A stretch of 64,000 nt of DNA, taken from positions 395,205 to 459,204 of the forward strand of contig NZ_JASERL010000007.1 of NCBI RefSeq assembly GCF_030766935.1, written 5' to 3'. Position numbers and translations under genes: made by a program. Positions 52,942 to 61,747 of the stretch are shown one piece after another. Source of the DNA: Streptomyces sp. KL109B. GTDB taxonomy: Bacteria; Actinomycetota; Actinomycetes; Streptomycetales; Streptomycetaceae. Every line of letters starts with the position of its first letter. Positions within the stretch are counted from its first letter, which is position 1. The notes under the pieces are model-generated. The model saw nothing but the letters and a program-made list of their open reading frames with translations, made no database searches and was not told the DNA's origin.

Positions 52942-55152
52942 GTGACCCGCCGCCCCACCACCACGACTCCGGCCCCCGTCCCCCCGGACGACCGCACCCG
53001 CCTCCTCACCGCGACCCACCACGCCCCCCACGAAGTGCTCGGCGCCCACCCCACCCACGCCGGCATCGCCTTCCGCACCTGGCGCCCCTACGCCCGCCAC
53101 GTCGCCGTCACCACCCCGGAGGGACTGCACGCGGAGCTCCACGACGACGGCGACGGCTTCTTCACCGCCCTCCTCCAACTCCGCGAAATCCCCCCTTCCT
53201 ACGAACTCGAAATCACGTACGCGGAGACCACCCAACGCATCGCGGACGCCTACGCCCTCCTCCCCTCCCTCGGCGACCTGGACCTCCACCTGATAGCCGA
53301 GGGCCGCCACGAGGAACTGTGGACGGCACTCGGCGCCCACCCCATGACCCACCAGGGCATCCAGGGCACCCGCTTCACGGTGTGGGCGCCGAACGCCCGC
53401 GGCGTCCGCGTCGTCGGCACGTTCAACTACTGGGACGGCGCGGCCCACACCATGCGCTCACTCGGCTCGTCGGGCGTCTGGGAACTGTTCGTCCCGGACA
53501 TCGGCGAGGGCGAACTCTACAAATACGAGCTCACCCGCCCCGACGGCAGCAAGACCATGCGCGCCGACCCCCTCGCCACCCGCACCGAGGAGCCCCCCGC
53601 CAACTCCTCGATGGTGCACGCCTCCCACCACACGTGGGGCGACGCGACCTGGCTCGCGGCCCGCGGCACGCACGCCCCCCACACCTCCCCCTTCTCCGTC
53701 TACGAGGTCCACCTCCCGTCCTGGCGCCCCGGCCTCACCTACCGCCAATTGGCCGACCAACTCCCGTCCTACGTATCCGACTTGGGGTTCACACACGTCG
53801 AGTTCCTCCCCGTGGCCGAGCACCCCTTCGGCGGCTCCTGGGGCTACCAGGTCACCGGCTTCTACGCCCCGACGGCCCGCCTCGGCGCGCCCGACGACTT
53901 CAAGCACCTGATCGACAAGCTCCACCAGGCGGGCATCGGCGTCCTGATGGACTGGGTCCCGGCCCACTTCCCGCGCGACGACTGGGCGTTGGCGGAATTC
54001 GACGGGAAGCCCCTCTACGAACACGAGGACCCGCTCCGCTCGGCCCACCCCGACTGGGGCACTCTGGAGTTCGACTACGGCCGCAAGGAGGTCCGCAACT
54101 TCCTTGTGGCGAACGCCCTTTACTGGTGCGAGGAGTTCCACATCGACGGCCTGCGCGTGGACGCGGTGGCGTCCATGCTCTACCTCGACTACTCACGCGA
54201 GGACGGCGAGTGGCTCCCGAACGCCCACGGCGGCCGCGAGAACCTCGACGCCGTCGCCTTCCTCCAGGAGATGAACGCGACGCTCTACCGCCGCGTCCCC
54301 GGCGTCGTCACCATCGCCGAGGAGTCCACGGCCTGGGACGGCGTCACCCGCGCCACCCACCACACGGGCCCCGGCGGCTTCGGCGGCCTCGGCTTCGGCC
54401 TGAAGTGGAACATGGGCTGGATGCACGACTCCCTCGACTACCTGAGCCACGAGCCGGTGCACCGCAAGTACCACCACAACGAGATGACGTTCTCGATGGT
54501 GTACGCGTACAGCGAGAACTACGTACTCCCCATCTCCCACGACGAGGTCGTCCACGGCAAACGATCCCTCGTCTCCAAGATGCCCGGCGACTGGTGGCAA
54601 CAACGCGCCACCCACCGCGCCTACTTGGCCTTCATGTGGGCCCACCCCGGCAAGCAACTCCTCTTCATGGGCCAGGAGTTCGCCCAGGGCGCGGAGTGGT
54701 CGGAGGCCCACGGCCCCGACTGGTGGCTCCTCGACCCCGCGTACGGCGCCGAACCCGATCACCGGGGCGTACGCGACCTGACCCGCGACCTGAACACGCT
54801 CTACCGCGCGACCCCGGCCCTCTGGGAACGCGACACCGACCCGGCCGGCTTCTCCTGGGTCCTCGGCGACGCGGCGGACGACAACGTCTTCGCCTTCCTC
54901 CGCCACGCGGCCGACGGCACCCCCCTGCTGTCGGTCTCGAACTTCTCCCCGGTCGTCCGCCACGCCTACCGCGTGCCCGTCCCCGACTCCATCCCGGCCT
55001 GGCACGAAGTCCTCAACACGGACAACGCCCGCTACGGCGGCACCGACGTCACAAACCACGACCCACTCAAACCGGACGAGCCAGGAACCATCACCGTCAC
55101 ATTGCCGCCGCTGGCAACGGTGTGGCTCCTATCCAGCCCCTCCGGCGTTTGA
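52942..55152 (+). CDS. glgB: 1,4-alpha-glucan branching enzyme
   Basis: GlgB introduces alpha-1,6 branches into the glucan made by GlgE. The 736-residue protein has N-terminal CBM48 modules (about 20-220) and a GH13_9 barrel. The nucleophile is in FHIDGLRVDAVASMLYLDYSR, the acid/base in VVTIAEESTAWDGVT and the third acid in LPISHDEVVHGK. The GTG at 52942 follows AAGGAGG. Its last codons and stop (SSPSGV then TGA) come from a family-1 repeat that starts at about 55132, so the C-terminus was shaped by the repeat. It converges with helR. Confidence 0.96.
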   Translation: MTRRPTTTTPAPVPPDDRTRLLTATHHAPHEVLGAHPTHAGIAFRTWRPYARHVAVTTPEGLHAELHDDGDGFFTALLQLREIPPSYELEITYAETTQRIADAYALLPSLGDLDLHLIAEGRHEELWTALGAHPMTHQGIQGTRFTVWAPNARGVRVVGTFNYWDGAAHTMRSLGSSGVWELFVPDIGEGELYKYELTRPDGSKTMRADPLATRTEEPPANSSMVHASHHTWGDATWLAARGTHAPHTSPFSVYEVHLPSWRPGLTYRQLADQLPSYVSDLGFTHVEFLPVAEHPFGGSWGYQVTGFYAPTARLGAPDDFKHLIDKLHQAGIGVLMDWVPAHFPRDDWALAEFDGKPLYEHEDPLRSAHPDWGTLEFDYGRKEVRNFLVANALYWCEEFHIDGLRVDAVASMLYLDYSREDGEWLPNAHGGRENLDAVAFLQEMNATLYRRVPGVVTIAEESTAWDGVTRATHHTGPGGFGGLGFGLKWNMGWMHDSLDYLSHEPVHRKYHHNEMTFSMVYAYSENYVLPISHDEVVHGKRSLVSKMPGDWWQQRATHRAYLAFMWAHPGKQLLFMGQEFAQGAEWSEAHGPDWWLLDPAYGAEPDHRGVRDLTRDLNTLYRATPALWERDTDPAGFSWVLGDAADDNVFAFLRHAADGTPLLSVSNFSPVVRHAYRVPVPDSIPAWHEVLNTDNARYGGTDVTNHDPLKPDEPGTITVTLPPLATVWLLSSPSGV

Positions 55153-55200
55153 GGAGCGGGGGCCCGGGGGCAGAGCCCCCGGTTTCGGGAAGGGGCGGGG
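55132..55200 (+). repeat. Family-1 repeat overlapping the glgB stop
   Basis: CCAGCCCCTCCGGCGTTTGAG at its start encodes the last residues and TGA of glgB. It continues AGCGGGGGCCCGGGGGCAGAGCCCCCG and a GGTTTCGGGAAGGGGCGGG tail. That tail resembles the family-2 tail, so the two families share a module. It is a probable bidirectional terminator between glgB and the helicase gene. Confidence 0.85.
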
Positions 55201-55249
55201 TGGGGGACTTCAACACACCCCACCACCACCCCACCCCACCCCACCCCAC

Positions 55250-57529
55250 CTACCGCAGAGCCACGCCCAACGCCCCGGCCAACTCCCCCTCGGACACCAC
55301 CCCGAGGTCCTGCGTCGCCCGCGTCAACGCCACATACAAATCACTCACGCCGAACTCCCCGGGCTCCACCACAATCACCCGGTCGAACTCCAGCCCCTTC
55401 GCCTGCCTCGCATCAAGCAACACCAGATGCCGCGTCAGGTCAGGCTCACCCCCGGCCTCAACCCCCGGCAACCGCGCCGCCAACGCCTCATGCAGCCGCC
55501 GCGGAGCGATCACCGCGAGCCGCCCCTCCTCCGGCGTCCGCTCAACGGCGGCCTTCGCCGCGGCCTCGACGACGTCATCGGCCCGCAACGCCCACGGCCG
55601 CTCCCCGGTGGACCGCACGGACGCCGGCGCCTCGTAGTCCGGGTAGGACTCCCGCAACACCGCCGCCGCGACATCCATCACCTCGGACGGCGTGCGGTAG
55701 TTGACCCCGAGCCGCGTGTGCTCGAACCGGTCCTCGACGTACGGCGCGAGGATGTCGGCCCACGCCCCGACGCCGCCCTCCTCCGAGGTCTGCGCCGGGT
55801 CACCGACCAGCGTCATCGCCCGCGTCGGCGACCGCCGCATCAACAGCCGCCACGCCATCGGCGACAGCTCCTGCGCCTCGTCGACGATGATGTGCCCGAA
55901 CGCCCACGTCCGGTCGGCGGCAGCCCGCTCCGCCGCGCTCCGGTGGTCCTCCTCCTCGTACCACCCGGCGACCCGGTCCGCGTCGATGATGTCGTGCGCG
56001 GCGAGCACCTCGGACTCGTCCTCGTCCTCGAACTCGTACGTCTCCGAGCCCTTGGACAGGTCGAGCACGCCCTGCGCGTACGCGATCCGCTCCTGCCGCT
56101 CGGCCTCGGCGGCGGCCCGCTCGGCACTGTCGTCGTACCCGAGCAGCTCAGCGGCCTCATCGAGCAGCGGCACATCCCCGACGGTCCACTCGTCACCGTC
56201 CTGCCGCCGAATGGCCTCCGCGTCCTCCTCCGCGAGGTGACTGGGCTCGCCCAGATAATCCGCGACGAACCCCTGCGGAGTGAGGGCCGGCCACAACTCC
56301 TCGATGGCGGCGTGCACTTCGGCGCTCGCCGCGACACCCTTCCCCAACTGGGCGATGTCGTCGGGCCCGAGGAAGTTCGGCCCGCCGTACGGGTCGGCGC
56401 CGATCCGCTCGGTGAGCTGCTCGGTGAGCGCGTCGATGACGCGGAAGGCGAAGTGCGGGCGGGCCAGATTGTGCGGCAGCTTGGTGTCACGGGCCGCCTG
56501 CCGCGCCTCGTAGGCGATCTCCCAGTCCAGAATGAGATCGCCGTCGTCGTTCGGAATCACCAACGGAGCGCCGGGCTCCGGCAGTTGCTGCCGGTCGGCG
56601 ACGGCCAGCGCCAGCGCGTCGGCCATGCCGGCCGCCCCCTTCACGGCAGCCGCACGCGGCGTGTCCTTCGCCGTGGCATGCACGCCCGGGAACAGCTCCC
56701 CGACCGTCGACAGCAGCACCCCGGTCTCGCCGAGCGCAGGCAGCACCTCGCTGATGTACTTCAGGAACGCCGGGTTCGGCCCGACGATCAGCACGGCCCG
56801 CTTGGCCAGCAGCTCCCGGTGCTCGTACAGCAGAAACGCGGCACGGTGCAGCGCGACCGCCGTCTTCCCAGTCCCCGGCCCACCCTCGACGACGAGCACG
56901 CCCCGGTGCTCGTGCCGGATGATGCGGTCCTGCTCGGCCTGGATGGTCTGCACGATGTCGCCCATGCGGCCGGTGCGGGCCGAGTTCAGGGCGGAGAGCA
57001 GCACGGCGTCACCGGTCGGGTCCTCGAACCCGGTGCGCTCGGAATCGTCGAGGTCGAGGATCTCGTCGTGCAGCTCGGTGACCGTGCGCCCGTCGAGCGT
57101 GAGATGCCGGCGGCGGCGCAGACCCATCGGCGTATGGCCGGTGGCGAGATAGAAAGGCCGGGCAACGGGGGCCCGCCAGTCGATGAGCATCGGCGTACGT
57201 TCGGTGTCGTCGGCGCGAATTCCGATACGGCCGATGTGGTGTGTGACACCCACTTCTTGATCTTCACCGGCATCTTCACCGGCCTCGGCCTTGAGATCAA
57301 TTCGACCGAAGCAGAGCGACCCCTCGACCGCATTCAACGCGGCGAGCAGCCCGGACCGCTCGACGACCAACAGGTCCCGCTCAAGGCGGGCCTGCTGGCC
57401 GGTCCCCACCGGCGTGACCGCCTCCCGGACGGAGTCCGCGGTGACGCCACGCAGCTCATCGACGCGCTCATAGAGCGCGTCGATGTATTCCTGTTCTTTC
57501 TGCAATTCCAGGCTGTCCCGGCTTGACAA
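55250..57529 (-). CDS. HelD/HelR-like SF1 helicase, RNA polymerase recycling type
   Basis: A 759-residue UvrD-like ATPase. An N-terminal helical hairpin (SSRDSLELQKEQEYIDALYERVDELRG) precedes LIDWRAPVARPFY, and the Walker A is EGGPGTGKTAVALHRAAFL. Downstream are FGHIIVDEAQELSPM (Walker B), LVGDPAQT and VNYRTPSEV. The LIDWRAP block and N-terminal hairpin distinguish HelD proteins from UvrD. HelD binds and dissociates stalled RNA polymerase; HelR members in Streptomyces protect from rifamycins. The TTG at 57529 follows GGGAG by five bases; a longer 784-residue frame lacks a ribosome site. Confidence 0.85.
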   Translation of the reverse strand: MSSRDSLELQKEQEYIDALYERVDELRGVTADSVREAVTPVGTGQQARLERDLLVVERSGLLAALNAVEGSLCFGRIDLKAEAGEDAGEDQEVGVTHHIGRIGIRADDTERTPMLIDWRAPVARPFYLATGHTPMGLRRRRHLTLDGRTVTELHDEILDLDDSERTGFEDPTGDAVLLSALNSARTGRMGDIVQTIQAEQDRIIRHEHRGVLVVEGGPGTGKTAVALHRAAFLLYEHRELLAKRAVLIVGPNPAFLKYISEVLPALGETGVLLSTVGELFPGVHATAKDTPRAAAVKGAAGMADALALAVADRQQLPEPGAPLVIPNDDGDLILDWEIAYEARQAARDTKLPHNLARPHFAFRVIDALTEQLTERIGADPYGGPNFLGPDDIAQLGKGVAASAEVHAAIEELWPALTPQGFVADYLGEPSHLAEEDAEAIRRQDGDEWTVGDVPLLDEAAELLGYDDSAERAAAEAERQERIAYAQGVLDLSKGSETYEFEDEDESEVLAAHDIIDADRVAGWYEEEDHRSAAERAAADRTWAFGHIIVDEAQELSPMAWRLLMRRSPTRAMTLVGDPAQTSEEGGVGAWADILAPYVEDRFEHTRLGVNYRTPSEVMDVAAAVLRESYPDYEAPASVRSTGERPWALRADDVVEAAAKAAVERTPEEGRLAVIAPRRLHEALAARLPGVEAGGEPDLTRHLVLLDARQAKGLEFDRVIVVEPGEFGVSDLYVALTRATQDLGVVSEGELAGALGVALR

Positions 57530-57562
57530 AACAACTCCCTGCCCGGTACCGTGGTTTTTGTT

Positions 57563-57580
57563 GGCCCCCAGTGAGGGGCC
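57563..57580. promoter_or_regulatory. Inverted repeat upstream of the HelD/HelR-like gene
   Basis: GGCCCC (57563-57568) and GGGGCC (57575-57580) flank CAGTGA, 34-51 bp upstream of the TTG start. There is a T-run only on the plus side, where no gene needs termination, so an operator or promoter element is more likely. Rifamycin-inducible genes carry a conserved associated element; this site should be compared with it, but I do not assert a match. Confidence 0.45.
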
Positions 57581-57654
57581 TTTTCTGTGGGCGCACAGAA
57601 CCACCGAATATACCCCCGGCGGGGCCGAATTCCAATTTCGGTACCGGGTTCAGC

Positions 57655-57984
57655 TCATACCGCTTCGGCCAACTCCTCCAGCTCCTCCAGCAGCCGCCGC
57701 TTCGGCCGGGCGCCCACGCGCGACCACACCGGTTCGCCGCCCTCGAAGACCATCAGCGTCGGCATCGACAGCACCCCGTACTTCACGGCGGTGTCCGGAT
57801 TGGCGTCGACATCGATGACGACGACGTCGAGCCGCTCCCTCTCCTCCTCCGCGACCGCCTTCAGCACCGGCGCCAGCTGCTTGCACGGCCCGCACCACTC
57901 CGCCGTGAACTCCACGAGCACCGGCCGCGAGGCCCGCACCACCCGCTCCTCGAAGTCCGAGTCCGTCACCACACGCACACTCAT
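57655..57984 (-). CDS. Thioredoxin
   Basis: A 109-residue dithiol-disulfide reductase. The active site is FTAEWCGPCKQLAP (Cys31, Cys34), with the conserved cis-Pro in GVLSMPTLMVF. The length and fold are those of a classical cytoplasmic thioredoxin. The ATG at 57984 overlaps the MerR stop as ATGA, and GGGGAG lies just upstream. The MerR partner carries two cysteines and is likely to regulate it, so it is probably redox- or stress-inducible. Confidence 0.93.
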   Translation of the reverse strand: MSVRVVTDSDFEERVVRASRPVLVEFTAEWCGPCKQLAPVLKAVAEEERERLDVVVIDVDANPDTAVKYGVLSMPTLMVFEGGEPVWSRVGARPKRRLLEELEELAEAV

Positions 57985-58397
57985 GCCGTCTCCCCTAGTT
58001 CGCAGCGCGGCTCGGCCCCCTCGGACCCGACGCCCAGCGCCTCCATGGCCTGCTCGGCGCGCGCCAACTGCGCACCGACCTTCTCCCGTACGGCGGTCAA
58101 CTCGCCGATCAGCGCATCGAGTTCGGCCATCTTGCCCCGGTACACGGCGATCGACGCCGGACACGAGTCACCCTCCGGATGGCCGGCCCGCAGACACTCC
58201 ACGAACGGCCGCGTCTCCTCCAGGTCGAAACCGAAGTCCTGGAGCGTACGGATCTGCCGCAGCGCCCGCAGATCGTCCTCGTCGTACGTCCGGTAGCCAT
58301 TGCCGCCGCGCCGCGCGGGCAGCAGCCCACGCGACTCGTAGTACCTGAGCGCCCGCGTCGTCGTACCGGCGCGGGCGGCGAGCTCTCCGATGCGCAT
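57981..58397 (-). CDS. MerR-family regulator upstream of thioredoxin
   Basis: A 138-residue MerR protein from the ATG at 58397: HTH RIGELAARAGTTTRALRYYESRGLLPARRGGNGYRTYDEDD, then a dimerisation helix. Two cysteines lie in FVECLRAGHPEGDSCPASIAVYR, the position where MerR proteins hold metal- or redox-sensing residues. The mRNA may be leaderless: a -10-like TAACGT sits seven bases upstream and there is no Shine-Dalgarno. It shares a 4-nt overlap with the thioredoxin gene. Confidence 0.9.
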   Translation of the reverse strand: MRIGELAARAGTTTRALRYYESRGLLPARRGGNGYRTYDEDDLRALRQIRTLQDFGFDLEETRPFVECLRAGHPEGDSCPASIAVYRGKMAELDALIGELTAVREKVGAQLARAEQAMEALGVGSEGAEPRCELGETA

Positions 58398-58404
58398 ACG
58401 GACG

Positions 58405-58434
58405 ACGTTAGACCTTGCCGCCGACGTCAAGGCC
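58405..58434 (-). promoter_or_regulatory. MerR operator/promoter
   Basis: GACCTTG (58411-58417) and CAAGGCC (58428-58434) form a dyad of MerR type. On the minus strand TTGACG (58430-58425) and TAACGT (58410-58405) are possible promoter hexamers. The expected start would coincide with the MerR ATG at 58397, consistent with autoregulation. Confidence 0.5.
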
Positions 58435-58439
58435 AGCGT

Positions 58440-59954
58440 CTACTCCCCGGCGTCCTCGTCCTCGTAGTCCTCGTAGTCCTCGTCGTCGAGGTCCTCGCCC
58501 TCCGGCCCCCGTACGCCCAGCAGCCGCCGCGTCAGCGCATCCCGGTCGGACAGCAGCTCGTCCAGCGCCTCCCGCAGATCGCGGGGCCCGACCCGCTCGG
58601 CCTCCCGCTCCGCGGCGACGAGGACGGTACGCCGGACGAGCTCCTTGGCGAAGGACGCGGTCGTCCCCTCCGTACGGGCCACCGCCTCCGCGAGCACGTC
58701 CTCGTCGAGGTCGCCCCCGATCCCCGCACCGGACAGCCCGTACAGATCGAGCAGCCGGGCCCGCCCCGCCGCGTCCGGCAACGGAATCTCGACGGCCAGA
58801 TCCACCCGCCCCGGCCGCTGCGCGAGCGCCGGCTCCAGCAGATCGGCACGGTTGGTGGTGAGCAGGAAGGCAACATCGGCATCGTCACCGAGCCCGTCCA
58901 TCTCATTCAACACCTGGAAAAGCAGGGGCTGTTCACCCCCTCCATAGTCGCGCGACTCGGCGATGAGATCACAGTCCTCCAACACCACAAGCGCCGGCTG
59001 AAGCATCCGCGCCAGGGCGCAGGCCGCCCCGATCGCGCCGATGCTCGTCCCCGACAGCAGGATGACGGTGAAGTCGGGCAGCCCGGACACCAGATACCGG
59101 ATGGTGTGGGTCTTTCCCGTACCAGGCGGCCCGTACAGCAGCAGCCCGCGCCGCAGATGCTGCCCGGCGGCCCGCAGCCGCTCCCGGCGCCGCGCGACGC
59201 CGACGACCTGCCGCTCGATCCGGTCGAGCAGCCCGTCGGGCAGCACGATGTCGGCGCGGCCCAGCCCCGGCCTCCGATGGAACCGGAACGGCCCCAGCCC
59301 CTCCCCGAACGCGCTCCCCTCAAAGGACAACATCTGCCCACGAAAGATGTTGTGGGCCCGCACGAGCCCGTCCACATCACTCAGAAACCCCTGCGCCAAC
59401 TCCCTCTGCTCACACATGACTTCGAGCCGCACATCGTTCTCGTCGTAGTCATTGGTCGGCCCGCGCAACAGCGCCGCGAACGGCACGCCGTCCTCGGTCC
59501 GGCCGAGGTAGAAGCCGATGCCGACGCAGGTGATCTCCCGGTCGGGTCCTACGGGCAGCTGGGTGTAGTCGACGGCGCCGACGGTGAACTGCTCATAGCG
59601 GTTGGCCGACTCGACGACCTCGGAGAGCGCCAGATCGCCCCGATTGCGGGCGCCGCTCAGCCCGATCAGCTCGTACGCCCGCCCTTCCGCCTCTCCGAAC
59701 CAACGCTCCACCGCCAGATGGACATTGGGGTGGTCATAGGGCGCGTACACCACCTTGACCACGGGAGTCTCACTGGGCTCGCCCCCAAGGTGCGCCCGCA
59801 GCCGGGCCGCCAGGTCCCGCCCGTCCGACTCGCCCCTCGCCGGCCTGGCAACGGCCTCCAGAAACTCCCGGAACAACTCCTCGACCCGCTCGTGGTCAAC
59901 GTGCGGGTCGGCTTCGCGGGCCGCCCGCCGCCGCTCGTACTCATCGGAACTCAT
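58440..59954 (-). CDS. AAA-family ATPase with acidic C-terminus
   Basis: A 504-residue protein. The N-terminal 250 residues (VHLAVERWFGEAEGRAYELIGLSGARNR, VGIGFYLGRTEDGVPFAALLRG) match no domain that I can name confidently; related Streptomyces proteins carry DUF5925. The C-terminal AAA domain has Walker A GPPGTGKTHT, Walker B LVVLEDCDLIAE and sensor LLTTNRADLLEPALAQRPGR. The tail is DEDYEDYEDEDAGE. The ATG at 59954 overlaps the stop of the HATPase gene as ATGA; a GTG at 59972 is the alternative with GGAGG upstream. Substrate unknown. Confidence 0.85.
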   Translation of the reverse strand: MSSDEYERRRAAREADPHVDHERVEELFREFLEAVARPARGESDGRDLAARLRAHLGGEPSETPVVKVVYAPYDHPNVHLAVERWFGEAEGRAYELIGLSGARNRGDLALSEVVESANRYEQFTVGAVDYTQLPVGPDREITCVGIGFYLGRTEDGVPFAALLRGPTNDYDENDVRLEVMCEQRELAQGFLSDVDGLVRAHNIFRGQMLSFEGSAFGEGLGPFRFHRRPGLGRADIVLPDGLLDRIERQVVGVARRRERLRAAGQHLRRGLLLYGPPGTGKTHTIRYLVSGLPDFTVILLSGTSIGAIGAACALARMLQPALVVLEDCDLIAESRDYGGGEQPLLFQVLNEMDGLGDDADVAFLLTTNRADLLEPALAQRPGRVDLAVEIPLPDAAGRARLLDLYGLSGAGIGGDLDEDVLAEAVARTEGTTASFAKELVRRTVLVAAEREAERVGPRDLREALDELLSDRDALTRRLLGVRGPEGEDLDDEDYEDYEDEDAGE

Positions 59955-60433
59955 GACCTCGGTCGCACCCACGCGCCCTCCTCGCTCTCGCCGGATTGCC
60001 CAGGGTGTCCCATTTGCCCAGCCCCCCGCTCGGAATTTCCCGGCGCGCCACCCATCGCACCGGCAAGCCGAGCCCGCACGGTCTTCCCCACCCCGTTCCG
60101 CAGGAACCACTCCACCTCCAGGGCAAGCTGCCGTACGACGACGAGCCCACGCCCTTCCCTCACCGGCAACACCGGCGACGGGTCGGAGACGTCGACCAGC
60201 AGTCCCCCGTCCTCCGTCACGGCCAGCCGCACCCACATCTCGTGCCCGGCCACCCGCCCATGCGTCACGGCGTTCGCCGCGAGCTCGGAGACGACGAGCA
60301 CCGCGTCGTCGATGTCACCGGTCCACTGCCAGAAGGTGAGCCGCCGTCGCGTGTGCATACGGGCGAGGGGGACGCTCCGCGGGGTCAGCGGGTAGCCGGT
60401 GGAGCGGTCGAGGGTGGGGAGGGCGGTGGACAT
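59951..60433 (-). CDS. ATP-binding regulatory protein (RsbW-like HATPase_c_2)
   Basis: A 160-residue GHKL ATPase with N-box SELAANAVTHGRVAGHEMWVRL, then DVSDPSPVLPVREGRGLVVVRQLALEVEWF. The ATG at 60433 follows AAGGAG by seven bases. The C-terminal tail of 30 residues is Gly/Glu-rich. It sits divergent to an XRE gene followed by a DUF397 gene. In Streptomyces, loci combining a HATPase, an XRE regulator and a DUF397 protein (abaA/whiJ type) act in development or antibiotic regulation. Confidence 0.85.
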   Translation of the reverse strand: MSTALPTLDRSTGYPLTPRSVPLARMHTRRRLTFWQWTGDIDDAVLVVSELAANAVTHGRVAGHEMWVRLAVTEDGGLLVDVSDPSPVLPVREGRGLVVVRQLALEVEWFLRNGVGKTVRARLAGAMGGAPGNSERGAGQMGHPGQSGESEEGAWVRPRS

Positions 60434-60642
60434 GGGGGGACTCCTTGAACGGAGGGGCGGTCTCTCCCAACTACGGTCTCGGTACGGCGCGTTCGACTTC
60501 AATCGAAAGCCACCTGATTAATCAGTGAGCCAGAAAGTGGACTATGCCGATATCGGCACATCCGGCTGCGCCGAACGCAGCCCCCTGACACACTCGGCAC
60601 ACCGCAACAAGCGGCACGTACAGCACCACTGAGGCGGCACAC

Positions 60643-61524
60643 ATGGCAGCCAAACGGGGACGCACGGCCCAACGACTCGAACTCGGCCTTCAACTACGGC
60701 AGTTGCGCGAAAACTGCGGACTCGGTGACCGAGGCGGCGGCTTCACCCGCAAGCAAGCAGCGCAGGGCCTACGGATCTCCGAAGCCTCACTGCAACGAAT
60801 CGAAGGGGGCTCGCTGAACTTCCGCAACGTCGGCGACCTCCGCAAGCTTCTCGACAAGTACGGCGTCACGGACGAGAACGTCATCGAGGCCCTGATCAGC
60901 CTCAACCGGGAGTCCAACAACCACGATTGGCTTACGCAGTACCGGGGGCTCATGCCCGCCGGGATGCCGGGCTTCGTCGGCCTGGAGCCCGAGGCCCAGA
61001 GCATGAAGGCGTACCACCCGACGCTGGTGTACGGGCTTTTGCAGACCGAGCGTTACGCGCTCGCGCTGCACCAGGTGCACAAATCGATCGAGGAGTACAC
61101 CTCCGAAGTCATCCGCAACAGTGTGGCGCTCCGTATGAAGAGGCAAGAGGTCCTGACCCGAGAGAACCCGGTGCGGCTGCACGCCATTCTCGGCGAGGCC
61201 GCACTGCGCTATCCGGTGGGTGGCGACGAGGTGATGCACGAACAGTACGAGCACCTGTGTGAGTTGTCCGACTGGGACCATGTCACCATCCAGGTGCTTC
61301 CGTTCCGTCCGAGCTACCGGTCGAGCAGCGACTTCGCGGTCCTCGACTTCGGTGACCAACTGCCGCCGCGCGTCCAGGCCGACAGCGCCTGGGGCTCGGT
61401 CTCCACCTCGGACAAGCCACGCGAAGTCGACCGCTTCAACCGCCGGTTCGCGGCCATGACAGCATCGGCACTGCCCCCTGAGGAAACTCCCCAGTTCCTG
61501 CATCAACTAGAACGAAAGCTGTAG
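60643..61524 (+). CDS. XRE-family regulator with DUF5753 (WhiJ/Scr1-like)
   Basis: A 293-residue regulator. The HTH (about 12-70) reads LGLQLRQLRENCGLGDRGGGFTRKQAAQGLRISEASLQRIEGG, and the DUF5753 effector region covers about 95-285 (WLTQYRGLMPAGMPGFVGLEPEAQSMKAYHPTLVYGLLQTERYALAL). The last section VSTSDKPREVDRFNRRFAAM is family-typical. It begins at the ATG at 60643 with TGAGGCGG upstream. It is followed after 4 bp by a DUF397 gene and is divergent to the HATPase, the layout of WhiJ/AbaA-type clusters. Confidence 0.92.
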   Translation: MAAKRGRTAQRLELGLQLRQLRENCGLGDRGGGFTRKQAAQGLRISEASLQRIEGGSLNFRNVGDLRKLLDKYGVTDENVIEALISLNRESNNHDWLTQYRGLMPAGMPGFVGLEPEAQSMKAYHPTLVYGLLQTERYALALHQVHKSIEEYTSEVIRNSVALRMKRQEVLTRENPVRLHAILGEAALRYPVGGDEVMHEQYEHLCELSDWDHVTIQVLPFRPSYRSSSDFAVLDFGDQLPPRVQADSAWGSVSTSDKPREVDRFNRRFAAMTASALPPEETPQFLHQLERKL

Positions 61525-61528
61525 CCCC

Positions 61529-61747
61529 ATGAAGACCCGCCCCACCGCCCACGTGATCGCGCCGGAAACGGCCTGGTTCAAGTCGTCGTACAGCGACCCC
61601 AACCAGAACTGCGTCGAAGTCGCCCACCCGCTCCCCGCCGGAGGCATCGGCGTACGGGACTCCAAAGACCCGGCCGGACCCGCGCTCGTCCTCACCCCCA
61701 CCACCTGGTCCCACTTCCTCACCCACGTCACGGCCAGTCGATCATGA
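61529..61747 (+). CDS. DUF397 domain protein
   Basis: A 72-residue protein matching the DUF397 pattern: WFKSSYSDPNQNCVEVAHPLPAGGIGVRDSKDPAGPALVLTPTTWSHFL. DUF397 proteins partner the upstream XRE/DUF5753 regulator and can antagonise it, in a toxin-antitoxin-like manner in some cases. It starts four bases after the regulator stop, so the two are cotranscribed. The last 20 bases overlap the convergent membrane-protein gene. Confidence 0.9.
   Translation: MKTRPTAHVIAPETAWFKSSYSDPNQNCVEVAHPLPAGGIGVRDSKDPAGPALVLTPTTWSHFLTHVTASRS

Noticed and set aside
57563..57580. Terminator for the MerR-thioredoxin genes
   Set aside because: On the minus strand the hairpin is followed by A residues, not T residues; it more likely acts as an operator of the next gene.
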